A stretch of 14,896 nucleotides of DNA, taken from contig JALLPB010000758.1 in NCBI GenBank assembly GCA_036939975.1, positions 1 through 14,896 of the forward strand, in the 5' to 3' direction. Of the stretch, positions 1 through 8,623 are shown piece after piece. The notes under the pieces are model-generated. The model had not been told where the DNA came from and searched no databases. It saw nothing but the letters and a program-made list of their open reading frames with translations. The stretch is from Cyclostephanos tholiformis. Taxonomy: Eukaryota; Bacillariophyta; Thalassiosirophyceae; Thalassiosirales; Thalassiosiraceae. Numbering within the stretch: position 1 is the stretch's first letter; every line of letters starts with the position of its first letter. Position numbers and translations under genes: made by a program.

Positions 1-57
1 GGCTCTCGTGTCAAAGACCAATTTGAATTGGAATCAGTTGACTCTGCAGAAAGGTGA
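1..57 (+). CDS. possible 3' end of an upstream coding frame (partial)
   Basis: The first frame is open from base 1 and ends in TGA at 55-57, giving 18 hydrophilic residues that end VDSAER. A GT follows the AG at 52-53, so this could also be an exon end and splice donor. The fragment is too short to identify. It is listed only because the window begins inside it and its composition is protein-like. Chance alone could produce it. Confidence 0.2.
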   Translation, partial: GSRVKDQFELESVDSAER

Positions 58-499
58 TTATGGCTAATGCGGGTTTCTTGCCTGGGCGGTAGCGTTATCG
101 ATTTCAATAACTCTGAGAGGACAGTGAATCTTGAAAAAAGATGACTGAATACAAAACAATGACAAAGGTCAACAAGCAATATCTTGGTATGATGACTTCA
201 GGTAAGACAAGTAGGGAACTGAAAAAGATGGATAACAAAATTGAAAAACACATCGTGAGTTATCACAGAAGAACAATTGAAGGCTTTAAAAAAAAGGACA
301 CGAGTTGGGCGGTAGTCGCGGCGATGATCCCATCCTCCCCCCCCCCCCCCTCCCAAAATGATGACATCAACGTCAAATGCTACGAAACGGGGAGTAGCAA
401 CGATAACGATCGACGGACATCAAACAGGTCAAGCGCGCTCCTCAACATCAAGGAGATTACGACTTGGTCGTCAACATGGTCGTCGCCTCCCCACCCCTC
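58..499. other. no clear gene; purine-rich segment with a 14-C run
   Basis: A frame is open on the plus strand from 141 to 518. Its first half is lysine-rich and its second half is serine/proline-rich, with no motif I recognise, and it runs into the low-complexity tract. A homopolymer of 14 C occupies 337-350. I see no convincing gene. Confidence 0.4.
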
Positions 500-1430
500 G
501 ATCTCGTCGTTCCTTTGATTGATTGTCGTCGTGGAATGCCATGATGACTTTGACGGCGATGACGAATATCATCGTCATCACGATGACAACGATGGGGAGG
601 AGTCGCCGTCCCCAGGATGCATGCACAACAAGTCGACAATGTGGCTGCTGCCGCCGCCGCCGACTGCCTCCGTTGCCACCGCAACGACGATGACGACGAC
701 GGCGGCTCCCCTCCCACACGCGTGCGACGTCGTCAACGCATGGAGGGACGACCACATCCACGACCAAGACAACAACCATGACAACGACGACGATGACAAA
801 ATGCACGATGACCTCGTCTTGTTCGCGAAGGTCGTTTCGATCTGCCTCGCACGTCTACGTAAGCACGTCGACGATGGGGGGAGGGGGGGAGAGGGGGGGA
901 CCGAGACGATGATACGCACCTTCGCCGACAAACATCTGCCCCCCGGGGGTACGTCGTCATCATCGTTTTTGTCGTCGTCGTCATCGTCGTGTCCTCCTTC
1001 TATGCCGTCGACGATGACTTGCCCACACATTGTCGTCTGCATCAACGTCTCGATGGATTGTGGATGGTGACCTTGGGTCCGATCGCGGTCGATTGTCATC
1101 GTGGCGCGCCACTGACAAGGGACGGATCGGGCGGGGACACGAAACGTTGTCGTAATAATGGGGCAACATCATCGTTGTCATTGTCGTTGTTGTCGTGGTC
1201 CTCATTGTCGTCGTCGTGGTCCTCATCGTCATCGTTGTCGTCATCGTCATCGTCATCATCGTCGTCGTCATCGTCAACGTTGTCGTCATTGTCTCAGCAT
1301 CATTGCGGATCATCGTGCCCGACGCGACGATGACGATGACGACGATGACGATAACGACTATGATGACAACGACGACGATGACGACGACGATGACGACGAC
1401 AACGACGACGACAATGATGTCGTATCGTAA
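500..1430. repeat. CG-rich low-complexity triplet tract (GTC/ATC and GAC/GAT)
   Basis: This is almost entirely imperfect repeats of GTC, ATC and GTT triplets and their complements. From about 950 to 1295 the plus strand is dominated by GTC/ATC, and from about 1321 to 1424 by GAC/GAT, so the two halves are reverse complements around about 1300. Open frames exist on both strands only because the repeat lacks stops in most frames; they translate to runs of D, V, S, T or R. I therefore call no gene. G runs of 6 to 7 at 876-899 add quadruplex potential. Confidence 0.85.
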
Positions 1431-1690
1431 AAAAAACGAATCAAGGGCAGGGAGCGCGGCATTCTTTTCCGTACAACGCTCTTCACCACGACTCCTTGTT
1501 GTCGACTAAATAAAAAGGACTTACCAAAATAGTAGTCTTCGTATTGAAAAGAAAGGAGGTAGACGGCAGGAAAGTGTGTGGTGGAGATGGTGGCAGTTGG
1601 GCATGGAAACGAGATCACAGTGAAAAAAATTCTGAGAAAGTGACACCCAACTGTGACACAAAAAACAGATAAGCCCAGATTTTTCGAACA

Positions 1691-1814
1691 ATAATGAAAA
1701 TTAACTAGTGCGTTACAAAATAAATAGTTTCTTTTCAAATAAATTGATCAAAATAACGAAAATTAACTAGTGTGTTATAAAATAAATAGTTTCTTTTCAA
1801 ATAAATAAATCAAA
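1691..1814. repeat. 62-base direct tandem duplication
   Basis: The segment at 1691-1752 is repeated at 1753-1814. The two copies differ at about five positions, mostly T/C. The unit is AT-rich and has no coding capacity. It lies between the triplet tract and the gypsy remnant. Confidence 0.85.
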
Positions 1815-2113
1815 AATAAATAAAACTTATTAGAAGTAAAATAAGTATTAAAAAAAAATAAAAATTATTTAGTACATTAAAATTAATTAACGTATTATTA
1901 ACGGTATCTGATTTTATAAATAATGTACTATATTATTGTAGATAGGTGTTTTGATCCAATTAATTGGATCGGTTTTAAATTATAATGATCAACATAACAA
2001 TTAATTGCTGTTAACAACTGTTAATTGTGTCATTTGTACAATTAACAAGTAAAACAAGCAAGTAAATTGGATCTGTAGATCAAATTAATTTTGCCAGATG
2101 AATATTTGGTCGT
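1815..2113. other. AT-rich intergenic stretch with a perfect palindrome
   Basis: I see no open frame of note. Bases 1953-1970 form a perfect 18-base palindrome, GATCCAATTAATTGGATC. Shorter self-complementary words (CAATTAATTG, GTTAAC) lie within the next 70 bases. Confidence 0.6.
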
Positions 2114-3940
2114 TCAGAGGATTGACCGAAATTCTTTTAAGGTCATTACAATGGAAAGAAGCTCTTTATCCATTGTTGCATAGTTTTAATGAGAACTATT
2201 AAGCTACTGGTTTACCATCTTGCATAAGGCATAAGGCAAGCTCCAAGCTGATAATCCGAAGCATCTGTGTAGATGTCAAACGGACGGTTGTGATTTGGGT
2301 AGGCGCAGAGTATGTCTGCTGCCATCAATGCCTTCATGCATTTGAATGCTGTCTGCATGTCCTCGTTTCATACGAACTTGGGCTGCTTGGCATCTTTCTT
2401 GGGTGTGCCCACCTTTGCCGTCAATGGTGCAAGTATGTGTGCTCAATGCGGCCACATATCGCGATAGAAGTTTACCATGCCAATGAAACCTTGTAACTGT
2501 TTCAAATTGGATGGGGCGTCCATGTTGAGGATAGCCTCTATTTTCCTCTTCCATGGTTTGAGGCCAGTTGGCATTAACCAATAACCAAGCCACTCCGTCT
2601 CTTTGACTGCCCAGTCACACTTGAGCGGGTTGACTGTAAAACCATTGTCCTGCAATTTTGTGAGGATGGTGCGGAGAAGCTTAACATGGTGTTCTCAGCT
2701 GTTGGAGAAAGCACCAATATCATCAATATAGACTTCTGTGTCTTCAACATCGCAGAATATATTTTCCATGGTCTCATGAGCAAAATCAGGAGGACATTTG
2801 AGTCCCATTGGCAATACATTGTATTGATATTTGCTGAATGGTGTGACGATGGTCATCAGGTCTTTGGATTTGTTACCTTATTAAGTTCACGTAGGTCACT
2901 GACCCAACGTATGCGTCCATCCTTCTTCGGAGTGATGAACGTTGGTGATCTCCATTCACTGGCACCCTGTGGGGATAGGACTCCACTGCAAACAAGGTGG
3001 TCAAGCTCCTTTTCAAAAGGCTCGAGATGTATTCTAGCTATCGTGTAGGGGCTATCGTGTAGGGCCAAACATGCTTTGGTTTTGCACCCGGCATAACATC
3101 TATATGGAATTTCCTATGTGGATAAACTCCAAGCGTACCATCAAAGTGTTTAGTGAACTTCTTTAGTACGGTGCATATGTCATCTCGTTGCAACTCGCTA
3201 TGGTGGGTGAGTTGTTCGACAATGTTATCCACGTTCACCTTTTCATACTTGGCATCCAAGATTGTGGTAGCAAAGCAGTCTGGATTGTACCAGTCCCTGC
3301 GGAAGAGTTGTTCTTCCCACGGTGTAGTACTTCGAGGGATTCAGCCATGGCAAGATATTCATTATTGTCGAAACACCTTGGATCTTGCATGGGCAACTCA
3401 TTGTCAAACCATTCTAAAGTCCCGGAGCTATATTTGATATTGATGCTGCTCTTTGCAAGGAAGTCGGCACCTAATATCAAGTTATAATTAATGTCGCCAT
3501 CAAACACGAGCACTTTGTCCTGGTCGATGACTTGATCTTGTCCAGTTCTGGCAATCATATTGCACAAAGAACTACCATGTTGTTTGTCATGCATGATCTG
3601 GCCAGTGTAGTAACATGCCGCTTCGCAATGGGGCAAGGTTTGCAGCGTCTTGGGAGACACTTGTGGGATATGAAGGTCACCATTGATCCGGGATCAAAGA
3701 GTACCTTGAGTATGGTACATGACCATACTTCCAAGATGGTGTTGCACACCATAATGCTCAGGGGTGTAAGCCTCTTTTTGTTGGGCAATATAGCCATGAT
3801 GTCCTGCAGACTATTGTTGGCTTTCTCGGTCACTTCCAACATGGGGAAGGCGTACTCAACCATTGGTTTGGGTATGTCACAGAAACAGGAGCGGACTGGA
3901 TATCTGTCAATGTTTCCCGTCAACTGCCTCTTTTCTGCAT
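2114..3940 (-). pseudogene. Ty3/gypsy retrotransposon pol remnant (protease, RT, RNase H)
   Basis: Read on the minus strand the domains come in gypsy order. Retropepsin starts near 3700 with LFDPGS (Asp codon 3695-3693) and continues to LILGADFL near 3475. A linker reading [18 protein letters not shown] (about 3150-3100) precedes RT. RT has [19 protein letters not shown] (about 2955-2890), [11 protein letters not shown], the catalytic YIDD (Y codon 2730-2728, Asp codons 2724-2722 and 2721-2719), [10 protein letters not shown] and [13 protein letters not shown] (about 2460). RNase H begins with DIYTDAS near 2265 and decays to a stop at 2116-2114. Breaks: a frameshift in protease near 3540, a 14-base tandem duplication at 3037-3064, loss of the RT segment that should carry the first catalytic Asp (near 2880), a 7-base duplication at 2222-2235, and further stops. 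No integrase or LTR was found, so this is a truncated dead copy. Confidence 0.9.
3037..3064. repeat. 14-base perfect tandem duplication inside gypsy pol
   Basis: GCTATCGTGTAGGG occurs at 3037-3050 and again at 3051-3064. On the minus strand it repeats the residues PYTIA at the start of RT. Because 14 is not a multiple of three it shifts the frame between the linker and RT. Confidence 0.9.
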
Positions 3941-4960
3941 GGTTGGTGAGATGATGATCTAGATTGAGACTTAGATGCTTGCATCATCATTTTTTATGGC
4001 CACTGAGGCAACCATCTCTTATAGTTTAGTTGGGATGTGGTCCCAGCAAAAAGGATGGATGGGTTGTCAGCCTCAACTAACCCTTTTTTAATTTAGTTTC
4101 TATCTTATTAGCTAGACCCTTTTTTGCTGGCGTGGAACATCAGTCAAATGCCAATGGGTCTCCATTGCCCATGATCTTGGCAGCCTTGGCAAGGAGGGCC
4201 ACATCTCCATCGTCATCCAATGGTGATTTATGCATTGTTCATTTTTGCAGTGGTTGTTGTTTCTACATTCAATTCTATTGCATGAAGAGGTCAATGCAAC
4301 TCTGTTGCATGATGATAAAAAGGTGGAAGGATTGTTGATCGCAACTAATCCTCTATTAAAATTAGCTCCTAATTACTGGCTAGATAATTTTTGACCAAAC
4401 CTTCTTTTGCCGTCCAAGAGTTTCTTTGACTCACATCTTTGACATCGGCTCAATAACTTTGCAATTTTTCTTGGGGACAACGCAGGCAAAATTATCACAA
4501 GGCCATCGTTCTCACTCTTGCAATTGCTTGTGACCATTTTCTTTTTATTGTCATCACGGCTTTCGTCATTGCTGTTTCTCTAGTGATGATCAATGGCATG
4601 TGCTTCTTTGTGCAGCCGTTGCTTGCAATTGTTGCAACCAACCTTTTCCTTGTGCCAATGCTCTTTGCGTTGTGCCCACATTTTTTTGACGTTGTTGCTC
4701 GAAGATTGTCGCCCTCACGGCGCTTCTTGCACTTGCCCAAAGCCATGCAGTTGCCCTTTTTATTGTTGCGTTCTATGCGTACACAATTGCTCTTGTTGTG
4801 ATCATCATCATCATCATTGTTGTATCCTCAATGTTGTCATTGCAGCGCTCTTTGCTCTTGTTGCTGCGATTGTTGCTCTCACATCTTGTCAATGCATCCT
4901 CACTTGCATCTCCAGGCACTCTCCCTGGAGACCAACGCTTCAAAAATAAGCTGATTGTAG
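3941..4960 (-). pseudogene. degraded gag-like region upstream of the gypsy pol
   Basis: This is where gag of the minus-strand gypsy remnant should lie. Patches of protein-like sequence occur in shifting minus frames: a 31-codon frame starting near 4232 with LDDDGDVALLAKAAKIMG, a segment reading KKGLANKIETKLKKGLVEA (about 4130-4060), and lysine/cysteine-rich sequence near 4740-4500 that includes a CxxC-x4-H pattern reminiscent of a nucleocapsid knuckle. No patch is intact and I cannot assign a start. A diverged second copy of the LANKI/GLV segment appears at about 4415-4321. The gag assignment rests mainly on position relative to protease. An unrelated decayed gene is possible. Confidence 0.4.
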
Positions 4961-5320
4961 CAATTGCCATGGTCTCCATGTCTTGATTGCAGTTTTCATT
5001 GTTGCTTTGTGCAATCGATGTGGGAAATGATCCTGCTTGTTCCTGTTATGTTTGCCACTCTTGCAGTGCATCCCAGCGCTCTCTCTTGAGACTGCCATAA
5101 GCCGCTAAAACAAAGAAGAAGATATTGTATGTGGAGTGATAATTAAAAATTATAAGAATACAAGCCAATGGGGCCTCTGGCACGGGAATCAGTCAAAAGT
5201 TGTTTGTTATTTTTTTAGAATAGTCCATATGTATGCAGTCTACAGAGTCACAGGCTACGGAGTCATGCTGTTGATGTAACTCCTCCGCAAGCCGCAACAA
5301 AAATAATGGCGGGAATTGCA
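4961..5320. other. no recognisable feature
   Basis: Mixed-composition sequence between the gag-like remnant and the 20-base repeat. I found no coding frame, RNA gene or repeat I would defend. Confidence 0.5.
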
Positions 5321-5380
5321 GAATGGCAGAATGGCAGGAGGAATGGCAGAATGGCAGAAAGAATGGCAGAATGGCAGAAA
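5321..5380. repeat. three tandem copies of a 20-base unit
   Basis: Units at 5321-5340, 5341-5360 and 5361-5380 each contain GAATGGCAGAATGGCAG plus three bases (GAG, AAA, AAA). Inside each unit GAATGGCA is itself repeated, so the array has an 8-base sub-period and a 20-base higher-order period. Partial copies extend a few bases to the left. The copies touch directly with no spacers. Confidence 0.9.
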
Positions 5381-5504
5381 TTTGATAAAAAACGATACAT
5401 ACATACTATTTTTTATATACCATGGTGGAGCCGTTTGCCAGGTCCAGTGGCACGGATTTTGTGATTTAGACAAAACCCTGCCGGTTGGCTATGAACAAGA
5501 CTGA

Positions 5505-5873
5505 AAAAGACGAACATCTCTACCTCAAGGGAGGCAAGATAGCCAGCAAATTTGCCCCAACACTTCCTCAGAGGATGTCAAATGTTATTCTGCCCATTCT
5601 TTGTGTGTTTGGGCTTGTGTTTTACTTGATGAAGCTGGAAAATCTCTTGACTACATTAACAAGCACCTTCATTGGCTCAGGGACTTGTTTTGCATGAATC
5701 TGCATGACACCTCTATTATCCAACATCAGCACGTTGATGCCTTGCAAATGGCATCCCAGGCCATCATAGATCTCCTTTCTGCCTTGCCCGAAGATGTCAT
5801 TGCTCTATCAAGCACAATGACCAAAGTCTCAGATGATCCAGGAATGCAAAACTATGCAGACAAGGAAGACTAA
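5505..5873 (+). CDS. hypothetical protein fragment or exon, unrecognised
   Basis: This frame is open from 5505 (after TGA at 5502-5504) to TAA at 5871-5873, about 122 codons. It includes LLDEAGKSLDYINKHLHWL near 5625-5680 and an acidic tail ending DDPGMQNYADKED. The first in-frame ATG is at 5695, so if real it is a terminal exon or has lost its start. A second plus frame, ATG 5491 to TGA 5695-5697, reads MNKTEKDEHLYLKGGKIASK and overlaps it, so a single frameshift near 5600 could join the two. I recognise no family or motif. The composition (balanced charged and hydrophobic residues, helical stretches) is more protein-like than the surroundings, but chance cannot be excluded. Confidence 0.35.
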   Translation, partial: KRRTSLPQGRQDSQQICPNTSSEDVKCYSAHSLCVWACVLLDEAGKSLDYINKHLHWLRDLFCMNLHDTSIIQHQHVDALQMASQAIIDLLSALPEDVIALSSTMTKVSDDPGMQNYADKED

Positions 5874-5971
5874 TTACATATATTTAAGGATTAAAATCAA
5901 TATCATCTTCATGATAGGCAAACTTACATTCCTAATTACTCCTCCAAATAAATCCTGAAACTTGTGGCAAC

Positions 5972-6955
5972 TCAATTGCCATTGCCATTGGATGATTCAC
6001 TGCCCATTTCCACATCCCCTCCGGCAGCTCCAGCACCCTCGACCATGGGGGCAATCCGAGGTCCTGAAAACTTGGCCACGAGTCTCCCCATGTCCCTCCA
6101 TGGGATGCGATCCGCATCACCCATTCCAAGAATTCTGGGAGCGCCTCCTCTGGTGGTTAGGAAATGATAAATGTTCTTTGTGACATAAAAGTGACACAAG
6201 ATTTAATAAGAAGATTACATACAAATCAAAAGAAATAACAACATACCTCAAACTTGCAGTACATTTCCACAAGGTCATCACAAAGCTGGACCCAAGCAAA
6301 AAATGCATGCATTGATGGTATGCAATAAAGTATGGATGCCCAGACATATCTGACACGTACTCAGGGCCCTCATACCCCACGTTCAACTAATAATCATCCT
6401 CCCTTTCTTTGTGGTCAAAGTGCATGCTGATTCCATAGAGGATACAATGGAATTGAAGGGTCCCAATGAACGAGCCCTTCCACATCTCGTAGAGGTATTT
6501 GTCTCAGTCCTCAATGAACAAAACACTCTCCTTGTCGATGTATCGCTTGTAGGAACCCATGTCCTTATCAGACAAGAGGTTGCAACTCTCATGGATCACA
6601 AGATCCCACCCCATTTGATTCAATGTGAATACAAGTAGGGCATGATCGATGACTCCAATGAGAGCCTTCATGATTGCCTAAAGGAAAACAAAGAAGACAA
6701 ATACCAATTAGTTTTTTTTTAAAGCAAAATATTATACATCTCTTTTATACTCATAGCATGGACTTCGAACGTGGTAAGAACAAGTGCTTTTCCATGCCCA
6801 CCAACTTTCACATAAGATATGAACCAATTGGAATTGAGTTCATGCGTCAGTGTGGTGATGTAGTCCGGCAAAGTGCTGAGATGCACCATGAAAACACGGT
6901 AATCACAGCAGGTGTCGTCAGTTACCTTCTCGTGAATATTCCAGATAAACTCATG
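5972..6955 (-). pseudogene. decayed multi-exon gene of unknown family, three exons
   Basis: Minus-strand exons fit together. Exon A, about 6955-6751, is open for 68 codons (HEFIWNIHEKV ... LTTFEVHAM) and ends at ATGA followed by GTATAA. Exon B, 6677-6247, follows a good acceptor (pyrimidine tract then TTTAG) and has an in-frame ATG at 6671; it reads MKALIGVIDHALLVFTLNQM and, later, YLYEMWKGSFIGTLQFHCIL. Exon C, 6149-5972, follows a 97-base GT-AG intron (6246-6150) in matching phase and ends GSESSNGNGN then TGA. Two in-frame stops in exon B, TGA at 6506-6504 and TAG at 6389-6387, sit where Trp is plausible (TGG to TGA or TAG). The A-to-B junction is out of phase with the obvious donor. I recognise no domain. 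The product would be soluble, with a Gly/Ser-rich acidic tail. Confidence 0.5.
6150..6246 (-). other. intron of the unknown minus-strand gene
   Basis: The donor is GAG followed by GTATGT (6246-6241). The acceptor is CCACCAG ending at 6150, preceded by a T-rich stretch. The 97-base length matches the other introns here, and phase is preserved: AG before the intron plus A after it completes an Arg codon. Confidence 0.55.
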
Positions 6956-7039
6956 GTGTTATTAGTAATAACATTGCATGTACCTGTTCTACTGCACCAT
7001 GGTGTGACATGATTTAGCTATGGTACAAATTTAGATTTA

Positions 7040-7130
7040 GATTTTCTTTTTTCATTTTTTCATTTTTTCATTTTTTCATTTTTTTTCTTTTTTTCATTTT
7101 TCTCTTTTTTTTCTTTTTTTTCCTTTGTTC
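7040..7130. repeat. pyrimidine-rich (T6-8 with CA/C) low-complexity tract
   Basis: CATTTTTT-type 8-base units repeat at about 7043-7090, followed by T runs broken by C to 7130. On the minus strand it reads as poly-Lys. It lies just inside the left flank of the copia insertion. Confidence 0.8.
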
Positions 7131-7178
7131 AAACATGTTTGCACTACCATAATGGTGATTTTTTACAAATCTAAGACA
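7068..7178 (-). pseudogene. left half of a minus-strand frame split by the copia insertion
   Basis: Minus codons run from TGT at 7178-7176 to a stop at 7070-7068, reading CLRFVKNHHYGSANMFEQR and then poly-Lys from the pyrimidine tract. In the reconstructed empty site this frame continues without a shift from 12998-12807 on the other side of the element. See the right half for the full argument. No family is recognised. Confidence 0.35.
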
Positions 7179-7183
7179 CTGCA
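7179..7183. repeat. target-site duplication, left copy (CTGCA)
   Basis: The five bases before the 5' LTR are identical to 12807-12811 after the 3' LTR, as expected for a copia-type integrase. Confidence 0.95.
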
Positions 7184-7401
7184 TGTTGGGGAGAACAAGA
7201 ATCTGCACTAGACAACATCCACGTGGAGCACTAAGACAAAACCTTGGGGTAGCGAGACTCAAAGCTCCAACGTGGCGAGTAGAAGCATCTGGAGGAGGAG
7301 GAGGAAGAGAGAAAAATTAAGAGAAAGGTGGCTCACTTATTTTAGATTATCTAACAATACAATGTTATGCATTTAGCGTCTAGATTGACATCTTCTCAAC
7401 A
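7184..7401 (+). repeat. 5' LTR of the copia element
   Basis: 218 bases, TG...CA. Compared with the 3' LTR it lacks 20 bases after AGAATCTG and differs at about 12 substitutions plus small indels near 7326-7345. The word CTTATTTTAGATTAT at 7336-7350 is the exact reverse complement of the 15 bases at 7401-7415 that straddle the LTR end. Confidence 0.95.
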
Positions 7402-7415
7402 TAATCTAAAATAAG
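7401..7415 (+). promoter_or_regulatory. candidate primer-binding site, complementary to the LTR itself
   Basis: The bases right after the LTR do not start with TGG, the usual complement of a tRNA CCA end. Instead ATAATCTAAAATAAG is a perfect 15-base complement of 7336-7350 in the same LTR. If transcription starts near 7336 this matches the geometry of Tf1-type self-priming, in which the 5' end of the RNA folds back onto the primer site. The pairing is seen in the sequence; the mechanism is inferred. Confidence 0.4.
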
Positions 7416-7448
7416 CAAATGGGGTGCAGATGTCCATGGGAGGAACAG

Positions 7449-8623
7449 ATGAGTCAACAGGCCGCAGCAGGGCGCGGAGCCGGAAGCGGCGGAGGAAGGA
7501 AGCCAAAATACATTAGAAAAGGAGGGGGAAACCTCGCGGCAACGGCAAAGGCGTATGAATGGCCCATCACCAAGATTGCAAAGTATACATTCAACACTGG
7601 GGAGAATTAATGGCGCAGTTCACCGAGTCGCAAGAGAGAGTTGCGGGATACATCCAGCAAAGTGGAATGAATGAAAGCTACTTGGTTGTTAAGACAATCA
7701 GGACGGGGACAGCGCAGATGATCCCACTACCCGGGCCTGTTGATCCGAATGCCCCGGACAAAGCAGACCTTGAAGTCATACGCGTGGAGGTTGTGAAATC
7801 AGTCGCAAAGAGAGGACAAAAACTCGAAGAGTCCCTCAAGAAAGGATACGCCACCATCTACAACTAATGTTCCCAAGAAGTGCGGGACAAATTGAAGGCA
7901 ACATAAGACTGGGACAGGGTGCAGGGAATGCAGTCCCTTGATGAGCTCATCAAGTGCATAGAGAAGATCTGTGTCGGCTTTGATGATCACAAGCAGTCGG
8001 TGTTCAATCTGGTGCAGTTGCTGACGACACTCTTTTTCTTATACACTCAGTCGGAGAAGGAGACGGTGGAGGAATATGCGAGGAATTTCAAGAGCCTATG
8101 GGATAAGGTCAAAGCCTTCGGAGGATTGCCAGGGATCCACCAGGGGCTGGTGGACGGCGAACTTGCAAAAAGGAGACTTACCAACCCCAATCACGCCGAG
8201 CTGGAGGCATCAGTGAATGCGACGGTAGAGCAGGTGAATCGGCGCAAGTTTGGAAGATTGAAGGACGAGCTCGCAAATGACTATCTCCTATGCAAGGACC
8301 ACTACCCGGACACTTTGGAGAAGGCAGCGAGAATCCTGTCGAACTATCAAAGTACAAACGTTAATGCCCCATACAGGGAAAACCTCAACAACACTGGGGT
8401 GGTGTTCATTCAGCAAGGGGGATGAGGTGGTAGAGGCGGCCGATGAGGCGTGGCTGGGGGCAGAGCAAAGAAAGAGGGAGCTGGGCCCCCGGAGGGGACT
8501 CCTAGCACAGACGATGTCAGCACCATGACTGGTCGAACAGGAGGGGACTCCATCAGGACCAACAGCAAGGGGGAGTCCCATTGCTTCAATTGCAGGTCCC
8601 CCAGCCACTGGGCATATGAATAC
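7449..8623 (+). pseudogene. gag: copia gag (capsid and nucleocapsid), disrupted
   Basis: A likely start is ATG 7449 (MSQQAAAGRGAGSGGG), a Gly/Arg-rich N terminus. A one-base frameshift near 7608 leads to a capsid-like region containing FTESQERVAGYIQQSG and, at about 7919-8420, SLDELIKCIEKICVGFDDHK and EEYARNFKSLWDKVKAFG. TAA at 7865 and 7904 interrupt it. A Gly/Arg-rich linker follows with TGA at 8423 and 8444. The knuckle CFNC-x4-H begins at 8582 but its last zinc ligand is Tyr (8621-8623) instead of Cys. Gag would form the particle and bind element RNA. This copy cannot make full-length protein. Confidence 0.85.

Noticed and set aside
457..1509. Many overlapping open frames on both strands in the triplet tract
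   Set aside because: They translate to runs of one or two residues (D, V, S, T, R) in every frame, as expected when a repeat lacks stops. None has a domain or a plausible start context.
5321..5380. Short CRISPR-like array
   Set aside because: The units abut with no spacers and have a simple 8-base sub-period. The context is eukaryotic.
6411..7012. Plus-strand frames at 6411-6638 and 6674-7012
   Set aside because: They are antisense to the minus-strand exons, which have matching splice sites and better protein composition.
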